From an uncultured Prevotellaceae bacterium (GTDB taxonomy: Bacteria > Bacteroidota > Bacteroidia > Bacteroidales > Bacteroidaceae), in the NCBI GenBank assembly GCA_937915745.1, contig CALGGJ010000039.1, forward strand, positions 1 to 27,690: a DNA stretch of 27,690 nt, given 5' to 3'. The notes beneath the pieces are model-generated. The model saw only the letters and a list, made by a program, of their open reading frames with translations. It did not search any database and was not told the DNA's origin. Numbering within the stretch: position 1 is the first letter of the stretch; every line of letters starts with the position of its first letter. This document shows, in pieces, positions 1 through 8,055 of this stretch. A program made the position numbers and the translations under genes.

Positions 1-222
1 GGTGCGATTGTCAAATGCGCCTGTCTTGCCGATTTTAAAACCGTTGCAATCGGCTATAATGGTGTTAATGCGCCGCGTTATCTGCCGTTTGAGCGAGGAA
101 ATGGTGTCTGTCGGTTTGTCGGTAATCAGACAATCAGTATAAATGGCGTTTTGACTGATGCCCGAAAGTCCAACATCCGCCAACGCCTTATAGACGGCAA
201 GGCTTACAATTTTATTGCTCAT
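1..222 (-). CDS. 5' part of unidentified gene, possibly GIY-YIG-like (runs off window)
   Basis: An open frame of 74 codons starts at ATG 222 and stays open to the left edge, so only the N-terminus is visible. It begins MSNKIVSLAVYKALADVG and the last visible stretch is NGFKIGKTGAFDNRT. The latter resembles the 'KIGxT...R' signature seen in some GIY-YIG or T5orf172-type nuclease domains, but it is too short to assign. The gene diverges from the DUF4160 gene, and only 31 bp separate the two start codons, so any promoters must overlap or lie inside the neighbouring coding sequence. The call as a real gene is moderate; the family hint is weak. Confidence 0.45.
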   Translation of the reverse strand, partial: MSNKIVSLAVYKALADVGLSGISQNAIYTDCLITDKPTDTISSLKRQITRRINTIIADCNGFKIGKTGAFDNRT

Positions 223-253
223 AACTCTGAATTTTTATCAAAAGTATAAAACT

Positions 254-553
254 ATGCCGAAACTGTATCAATATATGGGAATAAACCTGTGGTTTTGGTC
301 TGACGAACACGACCCAATCCACCTGCACGCCCGATGCAACGGCGCAACTATGATTGTGAAACTCTACGTTAAAAACGGTCGTGTTTGGCGCGTAACCTAC
401 AAAGCGAAATCGGGCAAATTCAGTGCCGACAAAGAAAAGGCGCTACGCACACTTGTATCGGCAATGAAAGAAAATATCCGCACCGCTTGGATTGACTACT
501 TCATCAACCATCAGCATATAGCACCAATAATAATCAACAAAAAAATCAAATAA
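254..553 (+). CDS. DUF4160 family small protein
   Basis: This is a 99-residue soluble protein. The N-terminus MPKLYQYMGINLWFW followed by HDPIHLHA (residues 19-26) is typical of DUF4160, whose members carry a short hydrophobic strand and a conserved 'H-P-H-HA' element near the start. I chose ATG 254 over the in-frame ATG 215 because family members begin with 'MP.l....', the A-rich leader just upstream suits Bacteroidetes initiation, and ATG 215 would overlap the start of the divergent gene. No biochemical function is established for the family. Members often sit beside another small gene (commonly DUF2442) and have been suspected of toxin-antitoxin roles. Here a 60-residue gene follows after 2 bp, so co-translation is likely. 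Confidence 0.8.
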   Translation: MPKLYQYMGINLWFWSDEHDPIHLHARCNGATMIVKLYVKNGRVWRVTYKAKSGKFSADKEKALRTLVSAMKENIRTAWIDYFINHQHIAPIIINKKIK

Positions 554-555
554 CT

Positions 556-738
556 ATGAAAACAATTGTCTGCGTATCGGAAACACAACACGAACTATTG
601 ATCGTAATAGCGCAAAAATTACTGACCGCACCGTGCGAAAAAGGCAGCATCAAAATGGAAATCAATACAGAGCCATACACTTATCAGCAGTTCGCCGACC
701 TAAAACGCAATCTGCAACGGACTTTAATAATAAGATAA
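556..738 (+). CDS. 60-residue hypothetical protein paired with DUF4160 gene
   Basis: I do not recognise this family. The small protein starts MKTIVCVSETQHELL, has a mixed hydrophobic N-terminal half, and ends in a basic segment (KRNLQRTLIIR). It has no signal peptide or membrane helix. It begins 2 bp after the DUF4160 stop codon, so it is almost certainly in the same transcript. Its position matches that of DUF2442 partners of DUF4160, but I see no clear DUF2442 signature. An antidote or partner role is speculative. Its stop lies 19 bp before the large exported phosphatase gene, with no obvious promoter between, so read-through into that gene is possible. Confidence 0.55.
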   Translation: MKTIVCVSETQHELLIVIAQKLLTAPCEKGSIKMEINTEPYTYQQFADLKRNLQRTLIIR

Positions 739-757
739 CAACTAAAAACATAAAACT

Positions 758-3700
758 ATGAACTGCATCATACGACACATCGCCTCCGCAGCCATCTGCA
801 TCATCCTGACATTAAGTGCGAATGCCCAAGGATACAAAGACGTGACCCGTCTCTATATCAAGAATGCCAGCCAAGCCTCGGCCAATGGCTGGACCTACAC
901 ACGCCAACAGGTTGACGGAGGGACGAAGGAGTGGTCGCAGACATGCAAGCCGTACCAGGGCAGCTATGTGTCGGAGGTGTATGCCGGCGACCAACTCAGC
1001 TACACATCTTTTTCGGCCAAACAAGCCATAACCCTGCCTCATGGCACCTACCACCTTGTGGGCAAGGCATTCCAACGCGATGTGCCAAGCGTAGTGCTCT
1101 TTGCCGAAATCGACGGACAACGGGCCGAGACAGAGGTGGCAAGCGTATATGGGCAATTCGGGACGACCGATGCCGACAAGTCGCCAAACGACATGGAGAG
1201 CGCGGCGCAGGCTTTCAATGCCAATATGTATCTCAACGAACTCACGTTCACCATACCGGCCGACGATACTCCGCTGGTCATCGGCTACGAGGGTGAGTTC
1301 GACGCGGCTCGCCAGTGGTTCATCTTCGGAGGAATGACACTCTATCAGGAGCAGGACGAGGTGAGCAACATCTATACCATCGACATCACACCATCGCTCA
1401 ACAGGGCGTTCGATGCCTACACCGGCCTCACCGGACGTTATGCAAAGGCCGATGCTTACATCCACGAGAAGTATTCCACTGCAAACTTTCCCGAGGGCGA
1501 CCTCATATACCAGACATTCACCGGACTTGAAAACGGAATCTACCAAGTGGTAATCAACGCGAATGCCAGCAAAGCCAACGGTGTAGGGTCGGTACCCAAG
1601 AAAAACCCATACGTCTATGCAGCTAATGTGACAGCAGCCGTACAGGTGGCTACCCAAAACGAGGTGACCACAGTGGGTCAATACACCCTGCGCAACGTGA
1701 TTGTGGCCGATGGCACCATGCGTGTGGGTTTCTACAATCAGGCGGAAGGCGGCAACTGGTATCTGTTTAACATAAAGAGCATGAAATACTGCGGAACGAA
1801 CATCACAGTACTCCAGACCCGCTACAAACAACTGCTGTCCGTAGCCAAGTCGCTGCAGGGCAAACAGATGCAAGCAAGCATTTCGACGACTCTTGATGCA
1901 GTCGTCACACAGGCCGAAACCGAAGCCGACACCGACAGCAATGCGTGGCTTGAACAAACCATCAAAGCGCTCAACACAGCAGTGACAGCAGCACAAACCA
2001 GCACCGCGGCCTACGCAACCACCATACCTGCAGCACTCAACGGAATGAAGGCTCAAAGCACCGACGCGGCTGTGGCCGACTCCCTGCAGGCCTGGTTCGA
2101 TGCCTGTGTCTATGCCTCGGCCGACGACGTATATGATAAATACCAGACTCTGGAACTGGCAGCACTGCCCCTCAATCCAGGCACCGACTTCACATCGGCC
2201 ATCATCAACCCTGGTTTCGAACTGGGCAACACCGACGGGTGGCAAATCAGGACCAGGGGCAACGACACTGCAATACGTGCAACAAGCAGCTCTGCATACA
2301 ATTATACTGGTACAGAGGGTAAGTACCTCTTCTATACAGCAACAACAGGTATAGCCACTCTCGACATAAGCCAAACCATCTCCGGCCTGGCCAACGGCTA
2401 CTACGCCGTATCGGCCGTGGTGGCAGGATATGGCGACCGGTCGCCCATCATCATGAGTGCCAACTCACAGATGAACAGCGTGAGTCCATCGGCAACGGAT
2501 GTAGATGCCGAAGTGGCCAACGGATATACACTGACCGTAGATAAGGCTTTTGTTTACGACGGAACCCTCACCATCACGATACAAAACACCGGCAAGGGCA
2601 ACACCCTCTTCAAAGCCGACAACATACACCTCACATTCCTGAGTCCATACGAGCCGCTCGACTCATACACCGACATCAACCTCACGGTCAGCCTGGAAAA
2701 CGACGAAGTAGCCCGTTTCCTCGCCAACGAGACTTATACCGAACAATCTGCATCGGCCATCAAGAACTACCGGCTGGCTGCAGGATTCCGCCATGACCAA
2801 CCCGCCGTTGTGCCCATACCACTGCCTGCGCAAGACGTCGAGGCAACTCTGTCGGTAAGCCAACATGCCGACTACACCGACGCCGAGACTCACATGGTTG
2901 CTGCCGGAAGTGTGTTATATGAACTGGCCAACCTCACACCACAACAACACTACTATTACAAGATAGAAGCCGACGGAAACACCGTGGCAAGCGGACAGAT
3001 ACAAACCACAGGCCACCTGCGCATGATAAAAGCCGACACAGGATTCAACATACGCGACCTCGGAGGCTGGCTCAACGCCGATGGCAACCGACTGCGATAC
3101 GGACTCATCTTCCGTGGCGGCGAGATGAATGCCAACCACGTGATGAACAGCACCGACCTGGCCGAGATGACACGCCTCGGCATCAAGGCGGAGGTAGATT
3201 TGCGCGAAGACATCGACATAAACTCCTTTGGCATCAAGGGCTCAGTCTTCGACGATGCTGCATACACCTACGAAAACCTCAGCAGATGGAGCGAGGATGC
3301 CCTCAACTTCGATACCGAGAAACTTGCCGATGCCTTCAATCTTGTGTTGCAAACCATACGCTCGGGCCAGGCAGTATATTTCCACTGCATATACGGAGCC
3401 GACCGCACGGGTTGTTTTGCCTTCCTGATGGAAGGTCTGCTCGGCCTGCCCGTAGAACAACTATACAAAGACTACGAACTAACCTCGTTCTCGTCGGCAG
3501 GTGTGCGCGAAAAGACCGGCCTCGACAGCAAACTGAAATACATCAAAGCCCTGAAGGGCTCAACCCTGCAAGAGAAATTCTACAACTACTGGCGCGGAGC
3601 GGTCGGGATAGACGAAGCCGACCTCAACGATTTCATCAACATCATGGTTGACGGCGTGAGCCGCATCACAACCGCCACACATGACGCGCTACCCGAAAAG

Positions 3701-4864
3701 ACAGTGGCCGACGGCGAATACTACATCTACCTGCCTACCATCGACCAATTCATCGAGCGAGGCTTGGCATACGGCACACGCGGTGTGCCGGGGAATTATG
3801 GCATACCGACGTCTGTCAGCACCAACGGTGCAGGGGTTAGCACCATACGATTCCTCGACAACAACCTCTACCTGGGTTCTGACGGATATACAGACAAAGC
3901 AGCATCCTACACTTCCATCTCATGGTTTATAGAAAAACAAGGAGACGACCTTGTACTGAAATCGATAGACGGCAAATATCTGGAAATATACGAGGATAAT
4001 CGCATAAGGGTTGAAACAGAATCGGCAACCAATGCAACACATATCAACATGGTTACACAGACAGAACAGAAAACCAAGGTTGACAGGTGGCGTCAAAGCA
4101 ACATACTTGCCGCAGCCAATGCTGCAGGAATGGAAGTAAGCGACATCAATGCCTTTACCGAAACTCTGGCCCAATACACCCGAGTGCCACGTGCCGCCAC
4201 AATCAAAAGTGCGACAGCCGGAAGCACCACCGACTGGGTGCTGTCTGAACCTTATGCCCGCAATGAAACCGCAAACTATGGCAATGCCTATAACGTAGGC
4301 ACCTATGGCGGTGAACTCTACCAGAAAAATGCATCGGTAAGCCAAACCGTGACGGTGCCACACGCAGGGCTTTACAAACTCACATTCAACGCCTTCTACC
4401 GTGAAGGGACAAATGCCGACTGCTACAAACTCGGCCTTGCAGGGTACGACAATTTGAGTACCGCATACGTAAGCATCAACGACACGTATTTCACACAAAT
4501 CCCTTCATGGTATAGCGGATGTTCTGGCAGTTCCACACCTAACGATACTGACGCAGCAAAGACACTGATGAGCCAAGGCAAATACAAAGTAGAGCTGTAT
4601 GCATATATAGACGAGTCGGAGCAATGCACAATCACCATCACCGTGCCAGGGTTCGCGCCTCTCGGTTGGTGTATCTTCAACAGCTTTGCCCTGACCGCAT
4701 ATCTGTCGCCCGACAACGCCGACAACATCATACGGCCTACGGTACAATCGGATATCGCAGGAGGCAATCAATCGGCCACCATCTACGACGTCACCGGACG
4801 AAAGGTGACAGACCCGGCTCCAGGCTTATATATTGTGGGTGGCAAGAAGACCATCATAAGGTAG
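758..4864 (+). CDS. Exported multidomain protein with tyrosine-phosphatase-like domain and T9SS sorting tail
   Basis: This 1,368-residue protein begins with a Sec signal peptide (hydrophobic core to about residue 22, ending SANAQG). Beta-rich, lectin- or F5/8-like segments follow. A helical FIVAR-like stretch spans about residues 350-420, and a galactose-binding-like module starts at NPGFELGN (484-491). Residues about 755-960 form a Y_phosphatase3-type domain: NIRDLGGW near 764-771 and the P-loop HCIYGADRTG with catalytic Cys877 and Arg883. After further beta modules the protein ends in a T9SS sorting domain from about residue 1339 (IYDVTGRKV, then GLYIVGGKK). It is expected to be secreted or anchored on the cell surface, cleaving a phosphoester near a glycan-rich target. 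The substrate is unknown; phosphotyrosine, inositol phosphate and phosphoglycan are all possible. All P-loop residues are intact. Confidence 0.88.
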   Translation: MNCIIRHIASAAICIILTLSANAQGYKDVTRLYIKNASQASANGWTYTRQQVDGGTKEWSQTCKPYQGSYVSEVYAGDQLSYTSFSAKQAITLPHGTYHLVGKAFQRDVPSVVLFAEIDGQRAETEVASVYGQFGTTDADKSPNDMESAAQAFNANMYLNELTFTIPADDTPLVIGYEGEFDAARQWFIFGGMTLYQEQDEVSNIYTIDITPSLNRAFDAYTGLTGRYAKADAYIHEKYSTANFPEGDLIYQTFTGLENGIYQVVINANASKANGVGSVPKKNPYVYAANVTAAVQVATQNEVTTVGQYTLRNVIVADGTMRVGFYNQAEGGNWYLFNIKSMKYCGTNITVLQTRYKQLLSVAKSLQGKQMQASISTTLDAVVTQAETEADTDSNAWLEQTIKALNTAVTAAQTSTAAYATTIPAALNGMKAQSTDAAVADSLQAWFDACVYASADDVYDKYQTLELAALPLNPGTDFTSAIINPGFELGNTDGWQIRTRGNDTAIRATSSSAYNYTGTEGKYLFYTATTGIATLDISQTISGLANGYYAVSAVVAGYGDRSPIIMSANSQMNSVSPSATDVDAEVANGYTLTVDKAFVYDGTLTITIQNTGKGNTLFKADNIHLTFLSPYEPLDSYTDINLTVSLENDEVARFLANETYTEQSASAIKNYRLAAGFRHDQPAVVPIPLPAQDVEATLSVSQHADYTDAETHMVAAGSVLYELANLTPQQHYYYKIEADGNTVASGQIQTTGHLRMIKADTGFNIRDLGGWLNADGNRLRYGLIFRGGEMNANHVMNSTDLAEMTRLGIKAEVDLREDIDINSFGIKGSVFDDAAYTYENLSRWSEDALNFDTEKLADAFNLVLQTIRSGQAVYFHCIYGADRTGCFAFLMEGLLGLPVEQLYKDYELTSFSSAGVREKTGLDSKLKYIKALKGSTLQEKFYNYWRGAVGIDEADLNDFINIMVDGVSRITTATHDALPEKTVADGEYYIYLPTIDQFIERGLAYGTRGVPGNYGIPTSVSTNGAGVSTIRFLDNNLYLGSDGYTDKAASYTSISWFIEKQGDDLVLKSIDGKYLEIYEDNRIRVETESATNATHINMVTQTEQKTKVDRWRQSNILAAANAAGMEVSDINAFTETLAQYTRVPRAATIKSATAGSTTDWVLSEPYARNETANYGNAYNVGTYGGELYQKNASVSQTVTVPHAGLYKLTFNAFYREGTNADCYKLGLAGYDNLSTAYVSINDTYFTQIPSWYSGCSGSSTPNDTDAAKTLMSQGKYKVELYAYIDESEQCTITITVPGFAPLGWCIFNSFALTAYLSPDNADNIIRPTVQSDIAGGNQSATIYDVTGRKVTDPAPGLYIVGGKKTIIR

Positions 4865-4869
4865 GGCTG

Positions 4870-4934
4870 AGAAGCCTCCCCTCACACCTTGTGGGATGGG
4901 TCGTTGGGCTATCGGGACCGGTTGATGGGTTTAG
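4870..4934. repeat. Degenerate intergenic repeat, copy A
   Basis: This stretch opens with AGAAGCCTCCCC and ends with GGTTTAG. The same opening and closing words bound copy B after rseC. The middle contains GGGATGG and GGGCTATC; the latter occurs inverted in copy B. It lies just after the stop of the exported phosphatase gene. It resembles the REP-like GC-rich repeats found between genes in Prevotella-type genomes. I base this on words shared within the window only. Confidence 0.4.
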
Positions 4935-5017
4935 GGCTACTTGCATCCGGAAGCCTTGTTTTTACTCAAAAATGGGTATGGCAGACATTTTATACGCATT
5001 TTATTCACCATACATGG

Positions 5018-5047
5018 CTTGTTGTTCACAAAAAAAACGTATCTTTG
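5018..5047 (+). promoter_or_regulatory. Promoter of rseC-rnf operon
   Basis: TATCTTTG at 5040-5047 matches the Bacteroidetes -7 box TAnnTTTG exactly. A CTTG/TTG element at 5018-5021, 18 bp upstream, can serve as the -33 box. The usual start point, about 5 bases past the box, falls at or within a base or two of the rseC ATG at 5052, which implies an almost leaderless mRNA. Confidence 0.7.
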
Positions 5048-5051
5048 CACG

Positions 5052-5477
5052 ATGAAAGAACGTATCGAACATCGCGGCATAGTGGAACGCATCGATGGTG
5101 AAATCATGAGTGTGCGTATCGTTCAGTCGTCGGCATGCAGTGCCTGCGAGGCACGTGACATGTGCCGCAGTGCGGAAAGTAAGGAAAAAATCATAGAATG
5201 CCATACTGACGGCCAGACGTTCTGTCCGGGCGAAGCAGTGATGGTGTATGGCTCCATGAAGATGGGGCGTGATGCTGTTGTGATTGCATTCGTGGTGCCT
5301 TTGGTCGTGGTGGTCGTATGGATGTTTACAAGCATCATGGGGCTTGGCATGAACGAACTGGCAGCTACGGGCGCACTGGCAGCCTTGCTTGCTGTCTATT
5401 ACACCATAGTATATGCCTGTCGCAATCATCTCAGTCGCAAGTTTGAGTTTAGAAGCCTCCCCCTTACTCAGGGCTGA
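5052..5477 (+). CDS. rseC: SoxR-reducing-system RseC-family membrane protein
   Basis: This 141-residue inner-membrane protein is of the RseC/MucC family. The cytoplasmic N-terminus (HRGIVERIDG, then QSSACSACEARDMC) carries the family's cysteine cluster, C29-x2-C32-x5-C38, with a further Cys50. Two hydrophobic helices follow at about residues 75-97 and 103-122. In Bacteroidetes this gene commonly heads the rnf operon and is thought to work with Rnf in electron transfer; RsxABCDGE-RseC in E. coli reduces SoxR. ATG 5052 is chosen because the family starts at this point and the promoter box sits just before it; the upstream in-frame ATG 4941 would precede the promoter. The last eight residues (134-141, RSLPLTQG) are encoded by repeat copy B and look like an acquired tail. 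Confidence 0.88.
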   Translation: MKERIEHRGIVERIDGEIMSVRIVQSSACSACEARDMCRSAESKEKIIECHTDGQTFCPGEAVMVYGSMKMGRDAVVIAFVVPLVVVVVWMFTSIMGLGMNELAATGALAALLAVYYTIVYACRNHLSRKFEFRSLPLTQG

Positions 5478-5553
5478 AGGGGGTGTCGGAACCGGATAGC
5501 CCCCTGCGTGGCAGGCCACGGCGGGATGGCACACGGTCAGTTAACAGGTTTAG
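5451..5553. repeat. Degenerate intergenic repeat, copy B, overlapping rseC 3' end
   Basis: It begins with the same AGAAGCCTCCCC as copy A and ends with the same GGTTTAG. It contains a 7-bp perfect stem, CCCCCTT (5459-5465) with AAGGGGG (5477-5483), and a smaller hairpin CGTGG-CAGG-CCACG near 5505. The first 27 bp are read as rseC codons, including its stop. Confidence 0.45.
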
Positions 5554-5574
5554 AGTTTTAGATTTTAGATAATT

Positions 5575-6714
5575 ATGGTAAATGTAATTCTTATTGCTGT
5601 ATGCGTGCTTGGTGCAATCGGTTTGACTGCAGCCCTCATCTTGTGGGGTACCTCCAAGGGGTTTGCAGTATATGAAGACCCTCGCATCGGCAGGGTAAAC
5701 GAAGTCCTGCCCGGAGCCAATTGCGGAGGATGCGGGTTTCCTGGTTGCGGTGGTATGGCCGCTGCGTGCGTGAAGGCAGCCGATACCGGCTCGATAGAGG
5801 GACTGCTCTGCCCCGTCGGCGGTCAGGAATGCATGAACAAGGTAGCAGCCATCCTGGGCATGGAAGCAGGCACGAGCACACCTAAGGTAGCTGTTGTTCG
5901 TTGTAACGGTACATGCGAGAATCGTCCACGTGTAGTGGAATACGACGGAGTAAAGAGCTGCCGCATTCTCAGCAGTACCGCACAAGGCGAGACAGGGTGT
6001 CAGTATGGCTGTCTGAGTTGTGGCGACTGTGTGGCTGCATGCCAGTTCGACGCTATCCACATGAATCCCGGAACGGGCCTGCCCGAAGTTGACCGCACCA
6101 AGTGTACGGCCTGTGGTGCCTGCGCCAAGAGTTGCCCGCGCAGCATCATCGAAATCCGCCAGGTCGATGAACAGAAGCAGGGCATGGTAGTGACCTGTAT
6201 GAACAAAGACAAAGGGGCGTTGGCGGCAAAAGTATGTGCCGCATCGTGCATCGGTTGCGGCAAGTGTAAGCAAGTATGTGGTGCAGAGGCAATCGCCATC
6301 GACCAAAACCTTTCTTACATCGACCCTGCCAAGTGCATCGCCTGCCGTGCATGTGAGGAGGCTTGTCCGAAAGCATGTATCATAATGCTGGGCGAACCTC
6401 GCAAGATTATCGCCAAGAAACCGGCAGCAGCCAAGCCTGCCACCACAGTATCTGCGGATACGGCAGCCGGAAACAAAAACCAGGGAAGCGATGAGGCTGC
6501 AAAAAACACCAACATCAGGCCTTACGATAAGCCTCTCGAACCTAAATTCGACGCGGCGTTGCCAGTTTCACAGCAATATATGCTGGCTGGAACAATCGAC
6601 CTCACACCTGGCGAAAGCAAGGCCGCAACAATAGAAAAAATCGAACACACATACGATGCGCCACTGATGCCGTCACAGCAAATATTATTGGGACTTAAAA
6701 CAAAGAAAGCATGA
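5575..6714 (+). CDS. rnfB: Rnf electron transport complex subunit B (multi-cluster ferredoxin)
   Basis: RnfB accepts electrons from ferredoxin and passes them into the membrane complex. The 379-residue protein has one N-terminal membrane helix (about 3-25), then an Fe4S4 domain with Cys50, 53, 58 and 65-79 (GANCGGCGFPGCGG). Four CxxCxxC motifs follow at about 146-156, 177-187, 225-235 and 254-264, giving a chain of [4Fe-4S] clusters. Residues about 280-379 form an Ala/Lys/Pro-rich extension of unknown role that ends MPSQQILLGL. The gene lies 97 bp after rseC, with no promoter visible between. Its stop overlaps the rnfC start (ATGA), which indicates translational coupling. Confidence 0.95.
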   Translation: MVNVILIAVCVLGAIGLTAALILWGTSKGFAVYEDPRIGRVNEVLPGANCGGCGFPGCGGMAAACVKAADTGSIEGLLCPVGGQECMNKVAAILGMEAGTSTPKVAVVRCNGTCENRPRVVEYDGVKSCRILSSTAQGETGCQYGCLSCGDCVAACQFDAIHMNPGTGLPEVDRTKCTACGACAKSCPRSIIEIRQVDEQKQGMVVTCMNKDKGALAAKVCAASCIGCGKCKQVCGAEAIAIDQNLSYIDPAKCIACRACEEACPKACIIMLGEPRKIIAKKPAAAKPATTVSADTAAGNKNQGSDEAAKNTNIRPYDKPLEPKFDAALPVSQQYMLAGTIDLTPGESKAATIEKIEHTYDAPLMPSQQILLGLKTKKA

Positions 6715-8054
6715 AGACATTCAAAATAGGCGGCGTACATCCCGCAGAAAACAAACTGTCGGCAGCAGAACCAATAAAAGTTGCTGAACTGCCAAAGATT
6801 GCAGTATTCCCTGTGAGCCAGCACATCGGTGCACCAGCCAAACCTGTCGTACAGAAAGGCGACAAGGTAAAGGTGGGACAAGTCATTGCCGAGGCCGGCG
6901 GATTCGTGTCGGCTCCGATACACTCGTCGGTGTCGGGCACAGTGCAAAAAACTGACACCGTCATTGATGCAAGCGGATACAAGAAAACGGCCATTTACAT
7001 CTCAGTAGAAGGTGACGAATGGGAGCCGGGCATCGACCGTACAACCAACCTCGTGACACTGGCCGACCGTCCCGAACTCACCCCAAAAGACATCATCAGC
7101 AAAGTACAGGCAGCAGGTATTGTAGGTATGGGAGGAGCGTGTTTCCCATGCCACGTCAAACTGTCACCACCACCAGGTAGCAAACCCGAATGGGTAATTA
7201 TCAATGCAGTGGAGTGTGAGCCATACCTCACAGCCGACCACAGACTCATGCTGGAACACCCTGACGAAATACTCGTAGGTGTAACGTTATTGATGAAGGC
7301 TGTAGGCGTTGACAAGGCTTTTATCGGCATCGAAAACAACAAACCCGACGCCATCGACCTAATGACAGAAAAGGCAAAAGCCTATCATGGCATTGAGGTT
7401 GTTACGCTCAAGGTAAAATACCCGCAAGGTGGTGAAAAACAACTTATAGATGCAGTTGTGGGACGTCAAGTTCCGGCTCCACCGGCATTGCCTGTGAGCG
7501 TAGGAGCAATCCTGCAGAACGTAGGAACGGCCTTCGCCATCTACGAGGCTGTCATGAAGAACAAACCACTTTTTGAACGCGTTGTCACTGTCACGGGCAA
7601 AAGCCTTGCCCACCCTGCAAACCTTATGGTGCGTATGGGTACACCGATGTCACAACTCATCGATGCCTGCGGCGGACTTCCTGAAGACACAGGCAAGGTA
7701 ATAGGCGGTGGTCCAATGATGGGTAAGGCACTGCTTGACACCGAAGTGCCAATATGCAAGGGTTCATCGGGTGTGCTCATCATGAACGATAAGGAATCCA
7801 AACGCTGCCAGGCGGAAAACTGCATCCGCTGCGGAAAATGTGTCGGTGCATGTCCGATGGGACTTGAGCCATACCTTCTGAGCGCACTGGCAGAACATCA
7901 TGACTGGGACGCCTGCGAAAAAGAAGATATCCCATCGTGCATCGAGTGCGGCTCCTGTCAGTTCACATGTCCGTCACATCGTCCGCTACTCGACCTCATA
8001 CGCATGGGAAAATCTACAGTAATGGGAATAATCAGACAAAGAAACGCAAAATAA
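6711..8054 (+). CDS. rnfC: Rnf complex subunit C (NADH/FMN-binding, two [4Fe-4S])
   Basis: RnfC is the peripheral subunit that exchanges electrons with NAD(H). The 447-residue protein starts with the family's GGVHPAENK element and has a barrel-sandwich-like domain up to about residue 100. A nucleotide-binding region contains GMGGACFPCHVK and INAVECEPYL. The C-terminus carries two ferredoxin motifs, CIRCGKCVGACP (371-382) and CIECGSCQFTCP (410-421). It lacks the long C-terminal repeats of enterobacterial RsxC, matching the short form common in anaerobes. It overlaps rnfB by 4 bp, and rnfD starts 1 bp after its stop. Confidence 0.95.
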   Translation: MKTFKIGGVHPAENKLSAAEPIKVAELPKIAVFPVSQHIGAPAKPVVQKGDKVKVGQVIAEAGGFVSAPIHSSVSGTVQKTDTVIDASGYKKTAIYISVEGDEWEPGIDRTTNLVTLADRPELTPKDIISKVQAAGIVGMGGACFPCHVKLSPPPGSKPEWVIINAVECEPYLTADHRLMLEHPDEILVGVTLLMKAVGVDKAFIGIENNKPDAIDLMTEKAKAYHGIEVVTLKVKYPQGGEKQLIDAVVGRQVPAPPALPVSVGAILQNVGTAFAIYEAVMKNKPLFERVVTVTGKSLAHPANLMVRMGTPMSQLIDACGGLPEDTGKVIGGGPMMGKALLDTEVPICKGSSGVLIMNDKESKRCQAENCIRCGKCVGACPMGLEPYLLSALAEHHDWDACEKEDIPSCIECGSCQFTCPSHRPLLDLIRMGKSTVMGIIRQRNAK

Positions 8055-8055
8055 T

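Noticed and set aside
215..253. Upstream in-frame start of the DUF4160 gene
   Set aside because: It would overlap the start of the divergent gene and add residues not found in the family.
812..2374. 520-codon open frame on the minus strand inside the exported phosphatase gene
   Set aside because: It is antisense to a clear coding sequence, is rich in Cys/His/Val in a way typical of shadow frames, and has no family motif.
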